In this document: one piece after another, positions 23,425 to 33,885 of the stretch | Numbering within the stretch: the first letter of the stretch is position 1 | Layout: every line of letters starts with the position of its first letter | Source: Arabidopsis thaliana | Taxonomy: Eukaryota; Streptophyta; Magnoliopsida; Brassicales; Brassicaceae | Assembly (NCBI RefSeq): GCF_000001735.4 | Contig: NC_003071.7 | Span: 507,001 to 571,000, forward strand | Reading direction: 5' to 3' | Length of the DNA: 64,000 nucleotides | The notes under the pieces: generated by a model | Told to the model about the DNA's origin: nothing | Databases searched by the model: none | What the model saw: the letters and a program-made list of their open reading frames with translations, nothing else | Program-made: the position numbers and the translations under genes

Positions 23425-24636
23425 TCATAACCAAAAACCATACCCTACTAAGCAGGCTTCTTCGTCTTGAAGCTGTGATGCTTCTAGTCCTGCAATCTTT
23501 CCCAAAAAATGACAGAAAACGATCGAGTGGTTTAGCGTTTTTTTTGGAGGTTTCAGAATCCCTCCAGAGCGTTGAACATGATCAAAATGAGTTGGAGACC
23601 TCATCCTTTCAGTAGGACGTCTTGGTTCCCTGTTTTCATTTTGTCTTGATGCTTGACCACCTTCAAAGCACCTTCGATGGTCTGTGAAGTGAGTAGTTCT
23701 CCTTGCCAGAAAGTTGTTTGATCCTGATGACATATCCTGTCTGGAGGTGCTTGATTCTCCTACATCCCTGTGATTCTCGTTTGTTGCTGTTGCAAGATGA
23801 GGATAGGCAGCTGTAAATTCAGCGTGATTCACTGGTGGAGGATCCACTCTTGGAGGTGGAGTCAAGGGCACCGGAAAGGAGCTTTCAGTCATCTGAGATT
23901 GTGAGTTCATTGAAGATCTTTGAACACTATCACAGAAGAGGGCTCTTTCTCTTGCGATGCTAAGAGGACGTTGACGGTAGGGACAGTAAGCTCGATTGTG
24001 AGTAAATCTGAAACAGCTACTACATAGTCTTCGGAGTCGTTCATATTGGAACCTGATGGTTGCAGTTTCACCAGAGTCAAAGATGACTCTTTGAAAAAAC
24101 CTCAGTCTGTCCGTTATACCAAAACGAACTCTAACTCTAATAAAAGCAATCTGAGGAGAGGTAGCCTCATGAAAGTCCAATGAAATGATCTCTCCTAGAT
24201 CGTGAGCTATCTCCATAACTGTCTCTTCAGAAACATAAGGTAAGGGAATACCTCGAATTTGCACCCAGAGATCAATGGTAGTGACAAGGTTGTGAGCTGG
24301 AGCCACCTGCCATCGAGTTGCTGCAACGAACCAATTGTTGAAAAGCCACGGTTCTCTTCTTTGCACCATCAGTAGATCAATTTCATTTGCAAAAAGGAAC
24401 TGGACATACGTTGCATCAAGAATTCTTCCATGCACCTGAGTCGTTAGTCCCCATGATCTTGGAAGTGCTACCACAACAGAGTTAAGATTTTGAACTCTTG
24501 GATTCAGAGGCCTAGCTATCAGACTTAGGTTATTTGAAGCTTCGACCATCACATAAGCTTCATGGGGAATGAAAAGGGCCGGATCCTCTTGTCCTAATTC
24601 TAGGTTTTGAATCTCATCCCACAACTCATCAGCCAT
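23425..24636 (-). CDS. DUF4283/zinc-knuckle protein (LINE ORF1-like)
   Basis: Intact 403-codon frame. Residues about 30-170 form a DUF4283-type domain (retrotransposon ORF1 of plant LINEs, probably nucleic-acid binding). It is followed by a CCHC zinc knuckle, CSSCFRFTHNRAYC (C-x2-C-x4-H-x4-C), and a Pro/Ser/Arg-rich low-complexity tail. The leader upstream has a TTTATATA-like box about 70 bp before the ATG. It belongs to the deleted LINE of 22560-24800, with no endonuclease or RT behind it. It is most likely a retrotransposon remnant with an open ORF1. I recall a locus here annotated as Ta11-like. The last about 25 residues may not be native to ORF1. Confidence 0.75.
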   Translation of the reverse strand: MADELWDEIQNLELGQEDPALFIPHEAYVMVEASNNLSLIARPLNPRVQNLNSVVVALPRSWGLTTQVHGRILDATYVQFLFANEIDLLMVQRREPWLFNNWFVAATRWQVAPAHNLVTTIDLWVQIRGIPLPYVSEETVMEIAHDLGEIISLDFHEATSPQIAFIRVRVRFGITDRLRFFQRVIFDSGETATIRFQYERLRRLCSSCFRFTHNRAYCPYRQRPLSIARERALFCDSVQRSSMNSQSQMTESSFPVPLTPPPRVDPPPVNHAEFTAAYPHLATATNENHRDVGESSTSRQDMSSGSNNFLARRTTHFTDHRRCFEGGQASRQNENREPRRPTERMRSPTHFDHVQRSGGILKPPKKTLNHSIVFCHFLGKIAGLEASQLQDEEACLVGYGFWL

Positions 24637-24800
24637 ATTGTTACTAGAGAAAACTACCTAAGCTAAAGGGATGGGAGATAGAATAACTAAGAAGAGAAGG
24701 AAAAGTATATAAAGAGATAAAGAAAGACAAAACCGACTGAGACTCTATTAAAATAACAAAATACTAAAAAAACTTCGTCTAAGTTAATTTAAAAAAAAAA

Positions 24801-25259
24801 ACTAACCTAGATAAAGCTAATTAGACAATATTTATAAACTTAGGAATAATAGGACTTAAAGAACCGACTTATGAATAAGACAAAGAAAATAAAGCATCCC
24901 AATCTCCTATCACCCATAGGATTGAACAACTAACCTCCTTAATAGCAATCATAAACAAAGGCCACGTTCCTTTAATCATGATTCTGAGACCAACATCTGT
25001 CACTAATGAAGAAATCTGGAGAGCTAAGTCATTAGCTTTTTTGCTGAGTCATGTCTGAAACAGTCGGACTTCCTTACCAAAAGGGCGCTTAGTAACTGAT
25101 GGATCATGCTGAAACATTCCCAATAACTTCCTCTTTCTTCCTCTGAAGTAAACGTGTTGTGATGTAGAATAAGACAAAACCCAAGTGAGGCTAATCACCA
25201 AATCAGCATTCTGATGTTGACTATCTGATAAGAATTCCTTCTCATGAGTCAATCCTATT
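24801..25259. other. Junction between the two LINEs
   Basis: It contains sequence 3' of the first LINE's RNase H frame and the upstream side of the second LINE. A 67-codon minus-strand ORF at 25049-25252 has no clear domain. The exact boundary of either element was not found. Confidence 0.4.
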
Positions 25260-25307
25260 CTTTATCCCTTCAACATAAAAACACTCCAATATTGAAGACA
25301 TTCATCT

Positions 25308-28300
25308 TCATCTCTGCTGAATTAATTCAGAGTCAAAAAGATAATGTAACCACTGAGGAGGTCCTCTAGCAACATAACTTTGCCACCTCAATCCTGTTAT
25401 CACACTCTTTGCTATCTCATTAGCTCCCATGTTACACTGTCTTAATTCCATTGCCATATACCAATGCGGTTTGTCCAAAGTGAGATTTAGCAATGCATCC
25501 AAATGTCCTCTCAAGGCTGGCCATTCTTTTGGTTTATTCATTGCTTTGATAATATCATGAGAAGAAGCTCCAAAAGTAACTCTATCTAAATGTAGTTTAT
25601 CCATACTCTCTAAAGCCTATTCCCAGCTTTTTAGTTTAGCATCAAAGTTAGAATGTACCTGTGAATAAGAGCGTCGACTGTGAAAAAGCAATTTTCCTGT
25701 ATCATTTCTAACTACCCACGAAACACCAGCTAGTTGAGATTTTCTTGACCAAGCCACACCAATGTTGCATTTCAATTCATTCCACGGAGGAGGGATCCAA
25801 TTTATTTCAATTTTTGAATCTTCAGATTGAGTCTTTGGATCTTGAGCAGATAGCCAATGGTTGCAATCTTCAAATGCTTTCTGTACTATGCCATGAGAGA
25901 CAGAGATTTCACCTTCAAAGAGAACTTTATTTCTATTTTTCCAGAGAGTCCAAATAATCCAAGGACTAACATATCTTAGGAGCTTAGAAATACTTTGATT
26001 CTTACAGTTATGAAGCACTTGGTTCATATTAGTAAAAATCGATTTTCCAAATCCAGAAGAAGGTGACTGCATCAAGGATAGAGCCCATACCTGGCGGGCC
26101 AAAGAGCATTGAAACAATATATGGTGTATTGTCTCATTCTCATCAGGACACATAGAACATCCATCATTTATTAGAATTCCTCTTGTTCTTAACCTGTCTT
26201 CCACCGCCACAGCCCCTTTAACTGCTTTCCATAAGAAGACTTTGATTTTTAGTGCAGTATAAAGACTCCAAATACCTTGGAAAATAGGATTGACAGATGG
26301 TAGTTCTTGTGCATTGTGAAACATCTCTTTATGATTCTGTCTACTACACAAGTCATATCCTGATTTAACTATGTATAACCCATGATTTGTGCCTGACCAA
26401 CAATAAGAATCCTCCTTTGAAAGCATCGGTCTTTGATTACGAATTATCTGAACATCTTTCCATGGAAATAAGTCTCTGAGCATGTTCAAATTCCAATTCT
26501 TTGAAACTAGATCGATTAGTTGACTGACTTTTAAAGTAATATCCACCATCACATGAACACTCTCAGGTCTTCTAATCTGACCCTCAAAAAGCCAATTATC
26601 TATCCACACGAAGGTTTTTGCACCATTTCCTATGATCTTTTTCAGACCTTTTGTCAATAACTCTCGACCATAAAGGATACTCTGCCAAGCATAGGAAGGA
26701 CGAGTACCTTTTGTCGCAGTGAGGAAATCCGAATTGAGATAATATCTGCTTTTGAAGACCTGAGAAAGAAGACTGTCTTCATCATTAAGAAGGCGCCACG
26801 CTTGTTTAGCTAACAAAGCCTGATTAAAACACTGAAGATCTTTAAATCTAAAGCCTGCCAGATTTTTTGGTAGCATCAAATTTTCAGCTCCAATCCAGTG
26901 AATTTTCTTTTTTTCAGGCAACATATTCCACCAGAAATCTATCATGATAGAAGTTAGTTTTGAACATAGACTCTTTGGAAGTTTAAAACAAGACATGACA
27001 TAAACTGGGAATGCCATAGCAATTGATTTTAACAACACTTCCTTCCCACCTTGAGATAATGTTTTTGCATACCAACCAGTGAGTCTAGAGGTCAGTTTCT
27101 CTTTAAGAAAGCCAAACAAAACCTGTTTCGATCCACTGAAACATTCTGGTAGTCCAAGATATTTTCCAGTACCTCCTTCAACAACAATTCCAGATCTATG
27201 CATAATCCAATATTTTGTTTCTGCTTCAATCTTGTTTCCAAAGGTGACTGAAGATTTTTCCACATTGATCTTTTGGCCTGAAATATGCTCATATTGTGAT
27301 AAACAGTGCATAATCTGAGAACACTCCTCTTGTTTTGCTTTACAGATGATCAAAGTATCATCAGCAAATAATAAATGATTAACTGAAGGCCCTGCATCAT
27401 TAAATTGAATTCCAGTGATTTTTCCACATCGTTCAGCTTGGTTTAAGATATGAGTAAGTGCTTCAGTACAGATGACAAACAAAAACGGTGATAACGGATC
27501 TCCCTGTCTGATACCTCTTTGTGGTAAGAAATGACCATAAGGTTGACCATTAACCAGTACTGAATAAGAAACAGAAGAGACACAGCCATTAACCAACCTA
27601 TCCATTGGCTACTGAAACCCAAAGCCTTTAGAATACCTTGAAGAAAAGGCCATTCTACTCTATCATAAGCTTTAGACATGTCTGTTTTAAACATCATAAA
27701 TTCTCTAGAAATCTTATCATTGGTTCTTAAATTATGGATTATCTCATGAGCTAGAAGAATGTTATCAGAAGCTAACCTCTCAGCCACAAAAGCAGATTGA
27801 GTTGGTGAAACTATGGCAGGCAGATGTTTCTTCAATCTAGCTGATAAGATTTTGGAGACAATCTTGTAAAGAACCGAGCATAAACTGATAGGTCTTATGT
27901 CACTCATTCTCTCTGGATTTGGAATCTTTGGAATCAAACATAAATGAGTGTGATTCCATTCTTCAGGAAGGATACCTGTGTCAAAGAAATCCATAATGTC
28001 TGCCATAATTTGATTCTTGACCAAATTCCAATGAGTCTGGAAAAAAGCCGCAGTGAAACCATCAGGACCTGGCGCACTCTCAGCATTAATGGAAAAGACT
28101 GCATTATAGATTTCCTGTTCTGTAATTTTCTGAGTAAGGTCTTCATTCATAGCCTCTGTAACTCTCGTTTGAAAGCCTTCCAAAACTAAATCCATATTTG
28201 CAGGATAAGATTAGGTGAACAGGTTCTCAAAGAACTGTTCTGCTATTTTCCTTTTTTCCCTATTGAGAGTCTGCTCAATACCATTCTCATCAACAAGAAA

Positions 28301-29404
28301 ACTCAAGCAATTTTTAACTCTATTAGCTTTTACAGAGGCCTGAAAAAACTTAGAGTTCTTATCCCCACGAGACATCCATTTATCCCTGCTTTTCAACCTC
28401 CAAAAAGATTCCTCCTCTCTAAAAGCAATACCCAGCTGATTTTGAATAACAGAAATCTTATTCCAACAAGGAAACTGGTAACTCTTTTCTTCATCCAAAT
28501 CAAATCTTAACTTTTTAATTCGACTCTTTGCGTTATAATCCTTTCCTTTTTTCCAGTGACTAATAGATGACCTACAGTCAACCAGACGGCGCATAGAAGA
28601 AGGATTATGAGAAGAAAAATTACCTATCCATGCTTTGTGAATAGCAGCTTGGTATAAAGGGTCTTCAGCATACCTTTTATCAAACCTGAAAGTTCCTCGG
28701 AAAAGCTCATGATCATTAACAAACTTCACCAAAACCGGTCTGTGATCTGATCCAAGTTTCTCCAAAAACCATTGATGAGAATTAGGAAACAAAGAAAACC
28801 ACTGTGAATTTCCAAAACAGCGATCTAATTTACATTGGATCCATTCTTCATTTCTTTTGCCTCCCCAAGTAAAACTATTTCCAGTGCCCCCCAATTCATG
28901 CATATCACTGGTTGATATCATATTCTTGAAGTCCTGAAAGGAAGATTCCACTCTAGATGGGCCACCTATTTTCTCCTTATTAGACAAAATATCATTAAAA
29001 TCCCCTATCAAGCACCAAGGAGCTGTTCTGTTCACTCCAATGTTACTGATTTTATCCAGGAGCAAGTGTCTTAGCCTCTGTCTTGGATTATCATAAACAC
29101 AAGAGATAAACCATCTCTTACAACCTTGAGATATCTCCAAATCCAGCAAGTTTTTGTCTTCAACAAGGAAATCTGTATGAAGGTGATGTTTCCAAAATAT
29201 TGCTAAACCACCACTCTTTCCATCCGGTTCAATAGTATGAAAGTAATCATAACCCAACCACCTAAAGACTTTCAATATGAACATGTCAGAATTCATGGTC
29301 TCCATGAGGAACAAAATGTCAGGGAAATATTTCTTTTTCATTTCCCTCAAGTGTCGAATTGTCCAAGAATTCCTCAGTCCTTGGCAATTCCAACTAAGGA
29401 TGCC
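25308..29404 (-). pseudogene. LINE ORF2 pseudogene: endonuclease, reverse transcriptase, RNase H
   Basis: Domains in order: AP-type endonuclease (about 29400-28700; METM, LIGDFNDIL and GSDHRPVL motifs); reverse transcriptase (about 28100-27200; APGPDGFTAAFF, FKTDMSKAYDRVEW, RGIRQGDPLSPFLF, and the catalytic FADDT at about 27365); zf-RVT (about 26300-26080; C-x2-C ... H-x3-H ... C); RNase H (about 25800-25310). Lesions: an in-frame TAA at 28211-28213 between endonuclease and RT, a frameshift near 27600 just after the VEWPFLQGILKALGF block, and an in-frame TAG at 25617-25619 inside RNase H. The frame opens directly after the ORF1 stop with no change of phase. No functional protein can be made. 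Confidence 0.88.
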
Positions 29405-30415
29405 TTATTGATACTGCGGTGGTTCTTGAGGAACCACCGTAATGACAGCCTTTTCCATACAATCCACTCTTTCCAAGTCTGCAATTTCCTTTTTTCGTTT
29501 GATAGCATTAGCAAACTCAACATTAAGACTAACCTCTTTTTCTTTTGAACCATCACGAGCTGCTTGCTTATTGTGAACTATAGAAGCCTTTCTTTTTCTT
29601 GGATTCTTCTGCTTAATACTTAATCCTGATGCCCCCGATTCATTAAATCCAAAAGGGAACCCTTCCGAATCTATTGAAGATGCTTGATCAGCGGATAAAG
29701 AAGGTAACTTGGTAGGAACAATCTTCTCTCCTGGATTCACTAAACAACTCTTTCCATCAAGAAATCCTGAATCAGAAAAACTAAGATCTTTCTTTGATTC
29801 TTTAGAGTTTCCGAGGCTAACAAAGGGGCAAACACTTTTCTCATGTGTGAGTCGTTGACAGAGGAAACATCTTTTTCGAATCCTTTCATAATCAAAGGAA
29901 ACTGAAATCAATTCACCCGATGGAATCAGGACTTCCTTAAAGTTACGCAAGGGATTCCGAACATCAAAGAGCACTTGAACCCTGATATAATTTTGTGCCT
30001 GAGATTTTTCTAAATCTAATTCCACAGTCAATACTTTCCCAACACATCCTGCAATTTCTTTGATAGTATCTTCTGTGTAGTAGTTGATCGGAATATTTCG
30101 GAGTCTTATCCAGACTGGAAGAAACAAAAGAGAATCATCTGAAGGTTTTTCCACCCAACGCTCCATCAAAACACACCACTCATCCTGAGTCCAAACTCCA
30201 GATTTTAAGATTTCAATTAAATCTTCTTCTGATTTGAAAAAGAATTGAAATCTCTCTTGGGATAAAGCAACACCTCTTACCCTTGAATACAACCTCCAAA
30301 TTCTAGGCATGTCTAATATCCAATTAGACATCCTTTGGAGTGACAGATTCAAAAACCTATCCACTAAACTGCAATTATTTCTGTCAATCGAGCAAAACTG
30401 CGCTTGATTAGACAA
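29405..30415 (-). pseudogene. LINE ORF1 (DUF4283, zinc knuckle), frameshifted at its N-terminus
   Basis: 336 codons remain open. The DUF4283-type domain (about residues 20-170, with WILDMPRIWRLYSRVRGVAL) is followed by a CCHC knuckle, CFLCQRLTHEKSVC, and a basic KRKK-containing tail. The likely native start lies further upstream on minus (about 30472; MDLDQAIKEMSINED), in a frame that shifts near 30425. ORF1 ends in a single TAA, after which ORF2 continues in the same frame. ORF1 proteins of plant LINEs bind the element RNA; this copy is probably non-functional. Confidence 0.75.
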
Positions 30416-30712
30416 AATAAGAGGCTATCTTCGTTAATTGACATTTCCTTTATCGCTTGATCCAAGTCCATGTTCATCTCCACTGATAGAAGAAGAAAGC
30501 ACTTTCCTGATACCTAAACTTGGTGAATATATCTTTGCCGACAGAAAACGGGGATATCTTCGGTACTTACCTCCTCTCAAATATCAAAAAACTGATGTAG
30601 AGGGAGAAGTTCTTATGGTCAAATCGATTGGGACGGCTTTATTAACGGCGAAGGAGAAATTTTCCAGAAAAGCTACTATGAAAGAGAACAGAGAGTTTTT
30701 TTTTTTTTTTTT

Positions 30713-31232
30713 AAGTACTATTGGAGACTAATTATTCATAGTAGTTACCATTTAAACACGTAATGTTTTCATTTAGATACGATAAAAAAAGTTAACAAAA
30801 CTCTAGTGTCCTTGACTACACTTTTCTTACTTTTGACGTGGTCACTATTATTGTGGACTCCCCAATATCTGACTAACTCAAATTTTACCTTTCTTCATAC
30901 GTTTTTTTTATCTGTTTGTTAATTAATTCCAGAATGAGTTGTCAAACCAGTAGGATTTCTCTGCATGTCGTGTCACTTGCATTTTAAGGACAGATTAACG
31001 GTTATGACTAGGGTCGGTAAAGCAAATAAATCGACAAAATTAGAAAACAAAGAAAATGTGGAAAAAGCAGTCAAAAGAAGAAAAATGTTGACAAATGTTA
31101 CGAATTTGGTTTAAATCAAAAGTGAATTATCCGAGAAAGATGATATTTACCCCCAAAATATCTAAACAAATACTTAAAAATGCAATTCTCTAATAGACTA
31201 TCAAATATCCCGATACCTCTTTATATAGTGCC
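30713..31232 (+). promoter_or_regulatory. Conserved defensin promoter, copy 2 (PDF2.1)
   Basis: TGTGGACTCCCCAATATC (about 30852), TCGGTAAAGCAAATAA (31014-31029) followed by ATCGACAAAATT, and TTTATATAGTGCCA (31219-31232). Order and orientation match the region before PDF2.2 and PDF2.3. The LINE ends just to the left, so the element stops short of the conserved blocks. Confidence 0.65.
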
Positions 31233-31318
31233 ATCTTCATCCTTAGTAATGTACACACACACACATAACACTTATTTCCAACTCTGTCTCTCTCAATTTT
31301 CTTTCTCTTTCTCCAAAC

Positions 31319-31842
31319 ATGAAGTTCTCTATGCGTTTGATCTCAGCCGTTCTTTTCTTGGTGATGATATTCGTCGCCACAGGTTCGTTTACTCGTTACC
31401 ATATATCTAACTTTGCACACCACCCATGTCTTCTTCTATTTTCATCATTTGGTCATATATATATATATGCACATATTTAAGTGGTTCTTATCGACTGGCC
31501 TTTCCATTTATACGATTTTAGTTATATAGTTAGCCATAAATGGATGCCTTTATTAAGTAGCAATAATATCAAATTCTAACATTAACTTTCAAGATTAGTT
31601 AATATGTATCATGCATGAGAACATGAAACAAAGCTATATATAGTCTTAAACCAAGTTTCTTTTGTACTCTAGGGATGGGTCCAGTCACGGTCGAGGCACG
31701 CACGTGTGCGTCGCAGAGCCAAAGATTCAAGGGTAAATGCGTGAGCGATACAAACTGCGAAAACGTGTGCCACAACGAAGGCTTCCCCGGAGGTGATTGC
31801 CGTGGATTCCGTCGTCGTTGCTTCTGCACCAGAAATTGCTGA
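31319..31842 (+). CDS. PDF2.1: Plant defensin PDF2.1 (LCR70)
   Basis: Secreted eight-cysteine defensin, 77 aa. Exon 1 (31319-31382, 64 nt) encodes the signal peptide starting [14 protein letters not shown] 290-nt intron splits a Gly codon in phase 1. Exon 2 (31673-31842) encodes GMGPVTVEA and then the mature peptide from [12 protein letters not shown] to CFCTRNC. All eight cysteines are present. It is nearly identical to PDF2.2 in layout and sequence, so it is a tandem duplicate. The 3' flank keeps only a decayed form of the GTAC inverted repeat seen after PDF2.2 and PDF2.3. Confidence 0.95.
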
Positions 31843-32639
31843 TCCATCAATCGATTCTCATGCATGACTCAATCGTCGATCTATTGTGTTTTGTTACTTC
31901 TTTCCGTCGTCTAATATTCCGTACGACAACATATCGTAACGTGTATGCGTGTTTAGTGTGTTCTTGAATAAGTCTTTGGTTTGTGTGTTTTCAGTTTTAA
32001 TGTAACGTTACATCAAATAATGGCTTTTATAAAAGAAAATAAAGGGTTCGAATATATGTTCTTGTTGCAAATATGCCAGAATTTTAATTCAAGTTAACAA
32101 TATGAAGTATAAAAACGTTTTTCTTAAATTATGGATGTCTGTAAAAAATTTTATTTTATTTTATTAATTCTTTCATTGTGGTTCTCTGTTTTTTTTTTTA
32201 TGTCTATACTTAAAACTCTAACACAATCATTTTATTTATAAAGTTATGATTCTAACACACAAATAGTAAATTACTAATTTCTATTGTAACAGTTTTCATT
32301 CATGATTTTTTTCGCTCTATTTTTTTTTTTGTTTGATTTTTTTTTCTGCTTAGTTTTTTCTTTAACTTGATTTTCTTCTCTCTTTTTTTAATTTTATTTT
32401 GCTTGATGAAAATATTTCAACAAAATCAGATGTGATTTATGCAATCATAGAGTTAAGTCTTGAATCTAAAATACCAATGAATCGGCGATGATGGAAGTCT
32501 AGGAGCAGAGCTTGGAACATACGAACAAACAAAAATTGTTTTCGCGAGATGGCTAGCACAAGTGTAGTATATTGTTGACAAAAAAGCAAAAAAAAGTGCT
32601 GCGTTTATAATACCAAAAATCTATCATCGACTCAGTCAG
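31843..32639. other. Intergenic between PDF2.1 and PDF2.3
   Basis: Contains the PDF2.1 3' UTR and long T-rich runs around 32190-32400. No gene recognised. Confidence 0.5.
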
Positions 32640-32998
32640 TGTGGACTCCTCATTATCTGACTAACTCAATTATTTACTTATTTTATAGGTCTTTTTTTTT
32701 GTTATTTTAAATAAAATAAAAATTGCTTTAATCTTGTCACTGCCATTTAAGACCAAAAATTACATTTACTACAGTGTCGGTCAAGCAAATAAATCGACAA
32801 AATTGCAAAACAAGAAAATGTGAAAAAATCAGGAAAAATAAGAACAAGAAAAAAAACGACAAGTCGTCGTCACACCTCAGTGGCAGAAATAAAAAGTGAA
32901 TACTGTATAATGGAATAAAAAGATATTCGTTTTCTTTTAGTAAAAGTTCAATTATCTCGAGCGTTCTTATACCTTTCCAGTCTCTTTATATAGTGCCC
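32640..32998 (+). promoter_or_regulatory. Conserved defensin promoter, copy 3 (PDF2.3)
   Basis: TGTGGACTCC (about 32640) followed by ATCTGACTAACTCAA, as in copy 2; TCGGTCAAGCAAATAA (32777-32792) followed by ATCGACAAAATT; TTTATATAGTGCCC (32985-32998). This is the third instance of the ordered block set. Confidence 0.65.
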
Positions 32999-33070
32999 AC
33001 TTCCTCATTAGCATTCTACAGTCTGCACACTTATCACTTCTTTCGAAATCTCTCTCTATCCCTCTCAAAA

Positions 33071-33407
33071 ATGAAGCTCTCTGTGCGTTTTATCTCCGCT
33101 GCTCTTCTCTTGTTCATGGTATTCATTGCCACAGGTACTTCATTACTCGTATCTTAATATCTATGCAAATCTTTTTGAAACTAAGCTATGGTCTAAACAA
33201 AGCTTTTTGTGTGTGTGTGTGTGTTAATATTCTCTAGGGATGGGTCCAGTCACCGTGGAGGCACGCACGTGTGAGTCAAAAAGCCATAGGTTCAAGGGTC
33301 CATGTGTGAGCACACACAACTGTGCAAACGTGTGCCACAACGAAGGCTTCGGCGGAGGTAAATGCCGTGGATTCCGTCGTCGTTGCTACTGCACAAGACA
33401 CTGCTGA
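33071..33407 (+). CDS. PDF2.3: Plant defensin PDF2.3 (LCR68)
   Basis: Secreted eight-cysteine defensin, 77 aa. Exon 1 is 33071-33134 and exon 2 is 33238-33407, with the same phase-1 junction as its neighbours. The intron is only 103 nt and has a (GT)n run at about 33209-33224. The signal peptide starts [18 protein letters not shown]. The mature peptide begins [12 protein letters not shown] and ends CYCTRHC. It is highly basic and close to PDF2.2 in the mature part. A perfect 9-bp inverted repeat lies 72 bp after the stop. Confidence 0.95.
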
Positions 33408-33478
33408 TCCATCCATTCTCATGACTCAAATCTTCGATCCATCGTCAGTGTGTTACTTCTTTCTTATCTAAATCTTCC

Positions 33479-33502
33479 GTACGGTACCATGTCGTACCGT
33501 AC
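33479..33502 (+). other. Perfect 9-bp hairpin in the PDF2.3 3' flank
   Basis: GTACGGTAC, six-base loop CATGTC, GTACCGTAC. The arms are perfectly complementary. It is probably in the 3' UTR, since the same flank is shared with PDF2.2 up to a common AATAAGTC..TTTGG block. It could fold in RNA or bind a dimeric protein as DNA; neither is shown. Confidence 0.7.
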
Positions 33503-33699
33503 ATGAGTGTTTTCTCGAATAAGTCATTGGTTTGTGTGTTTCCGGTTTTAATGTAATGTTAAATCAATTAATGGCTTTTAATATATTGTATTATGGATCT
33601 CAATCTAAAAGTTTTTAATAACCGGAGTCTGCAAAGTAAATCACAATAATGCTCGAATAGAATTGAGAGAACCGATCGATTATATAGAGTTAATCTGGT

Positions 33700-33885
33700 T
33701 AGAAATTAAATTGGTAACAAAAAGTCGTACAAATTTTTTAATTGTTAGCTGTAGTTGTTAGTTTTATCAAAATAATGCAAAACTGTTAGAAGTAGTTGTA
33801 AAAAAAAACTGAGAGTAAAACTTTTTTTAACGTTTTTGATAAAACTTTTATGATTAGTAAATATCAAACCTATATACACTATTTT
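33700..33885 (+). repeat. AT-rich dispersed repeat, copy B (MITE-like)
   Basis: Diverged copy of 23031-23245 in the same orientation, sharing AATTGTTAGCTGTAGTTGTTAG, GCAAAACTGTTA and GATAAAACTTTTATGATTAG-like blocks. No coding capacity. Confidence 0.5.

Larger units (their letters stand above)
22560..24800 (-). mobile_element. Internally deleted LINE (non-LTR retrotransposon), second copy
   Basis: On the minus strand a DUF4283/zinc-knuckle ORF1 (24636-23425) has its own leader. Downstream at about 22911-22794 is a degenerate stretch aligning with the C-terminal RNase H tail of the neighbouring LINE: CNIGVANRGADQF and LQSYV correspond to CNMGANEIAKSV and WQSYVA there. An A-rich run (T-rich on plus) at about 22560-22575 fits a 3' tail. 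Endonuclease and reverse transcriptase are missing, and an AT-rich repeat (23031-23245) sits in the gap. Ends are approximate. Confidence 0.6.
25260..30712 (-). mobile_element. LINE (Ta11-like non-LTR retrotransposon), nearly full length but inactivated
   Basis: Reading on minus from about 30712: leader, ORF1 (DUF4283 and zinc knuckle), then ORF2 with endonuclease, reverse transcriptase, zf-RVT and RNase H, ending at 25308. The domain order is that of plant L1-clade LINEs. ORF2 carries two in-frame stops and a frameshift; ORF1 carries a frameshift near its start. It lies between PDF2.2 and PDF2.1, opposite to the defensins. Target duplication and exact ends were not identified. Confidence 0.85.

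Noticed and set aside
30697-30712. Poly(T) as the LINE 3' tail
   Set aside because: The LINE reads on minus, so its tail should be at low coordinates; this run is at its 5' side and is more likely part of the leader or flank.
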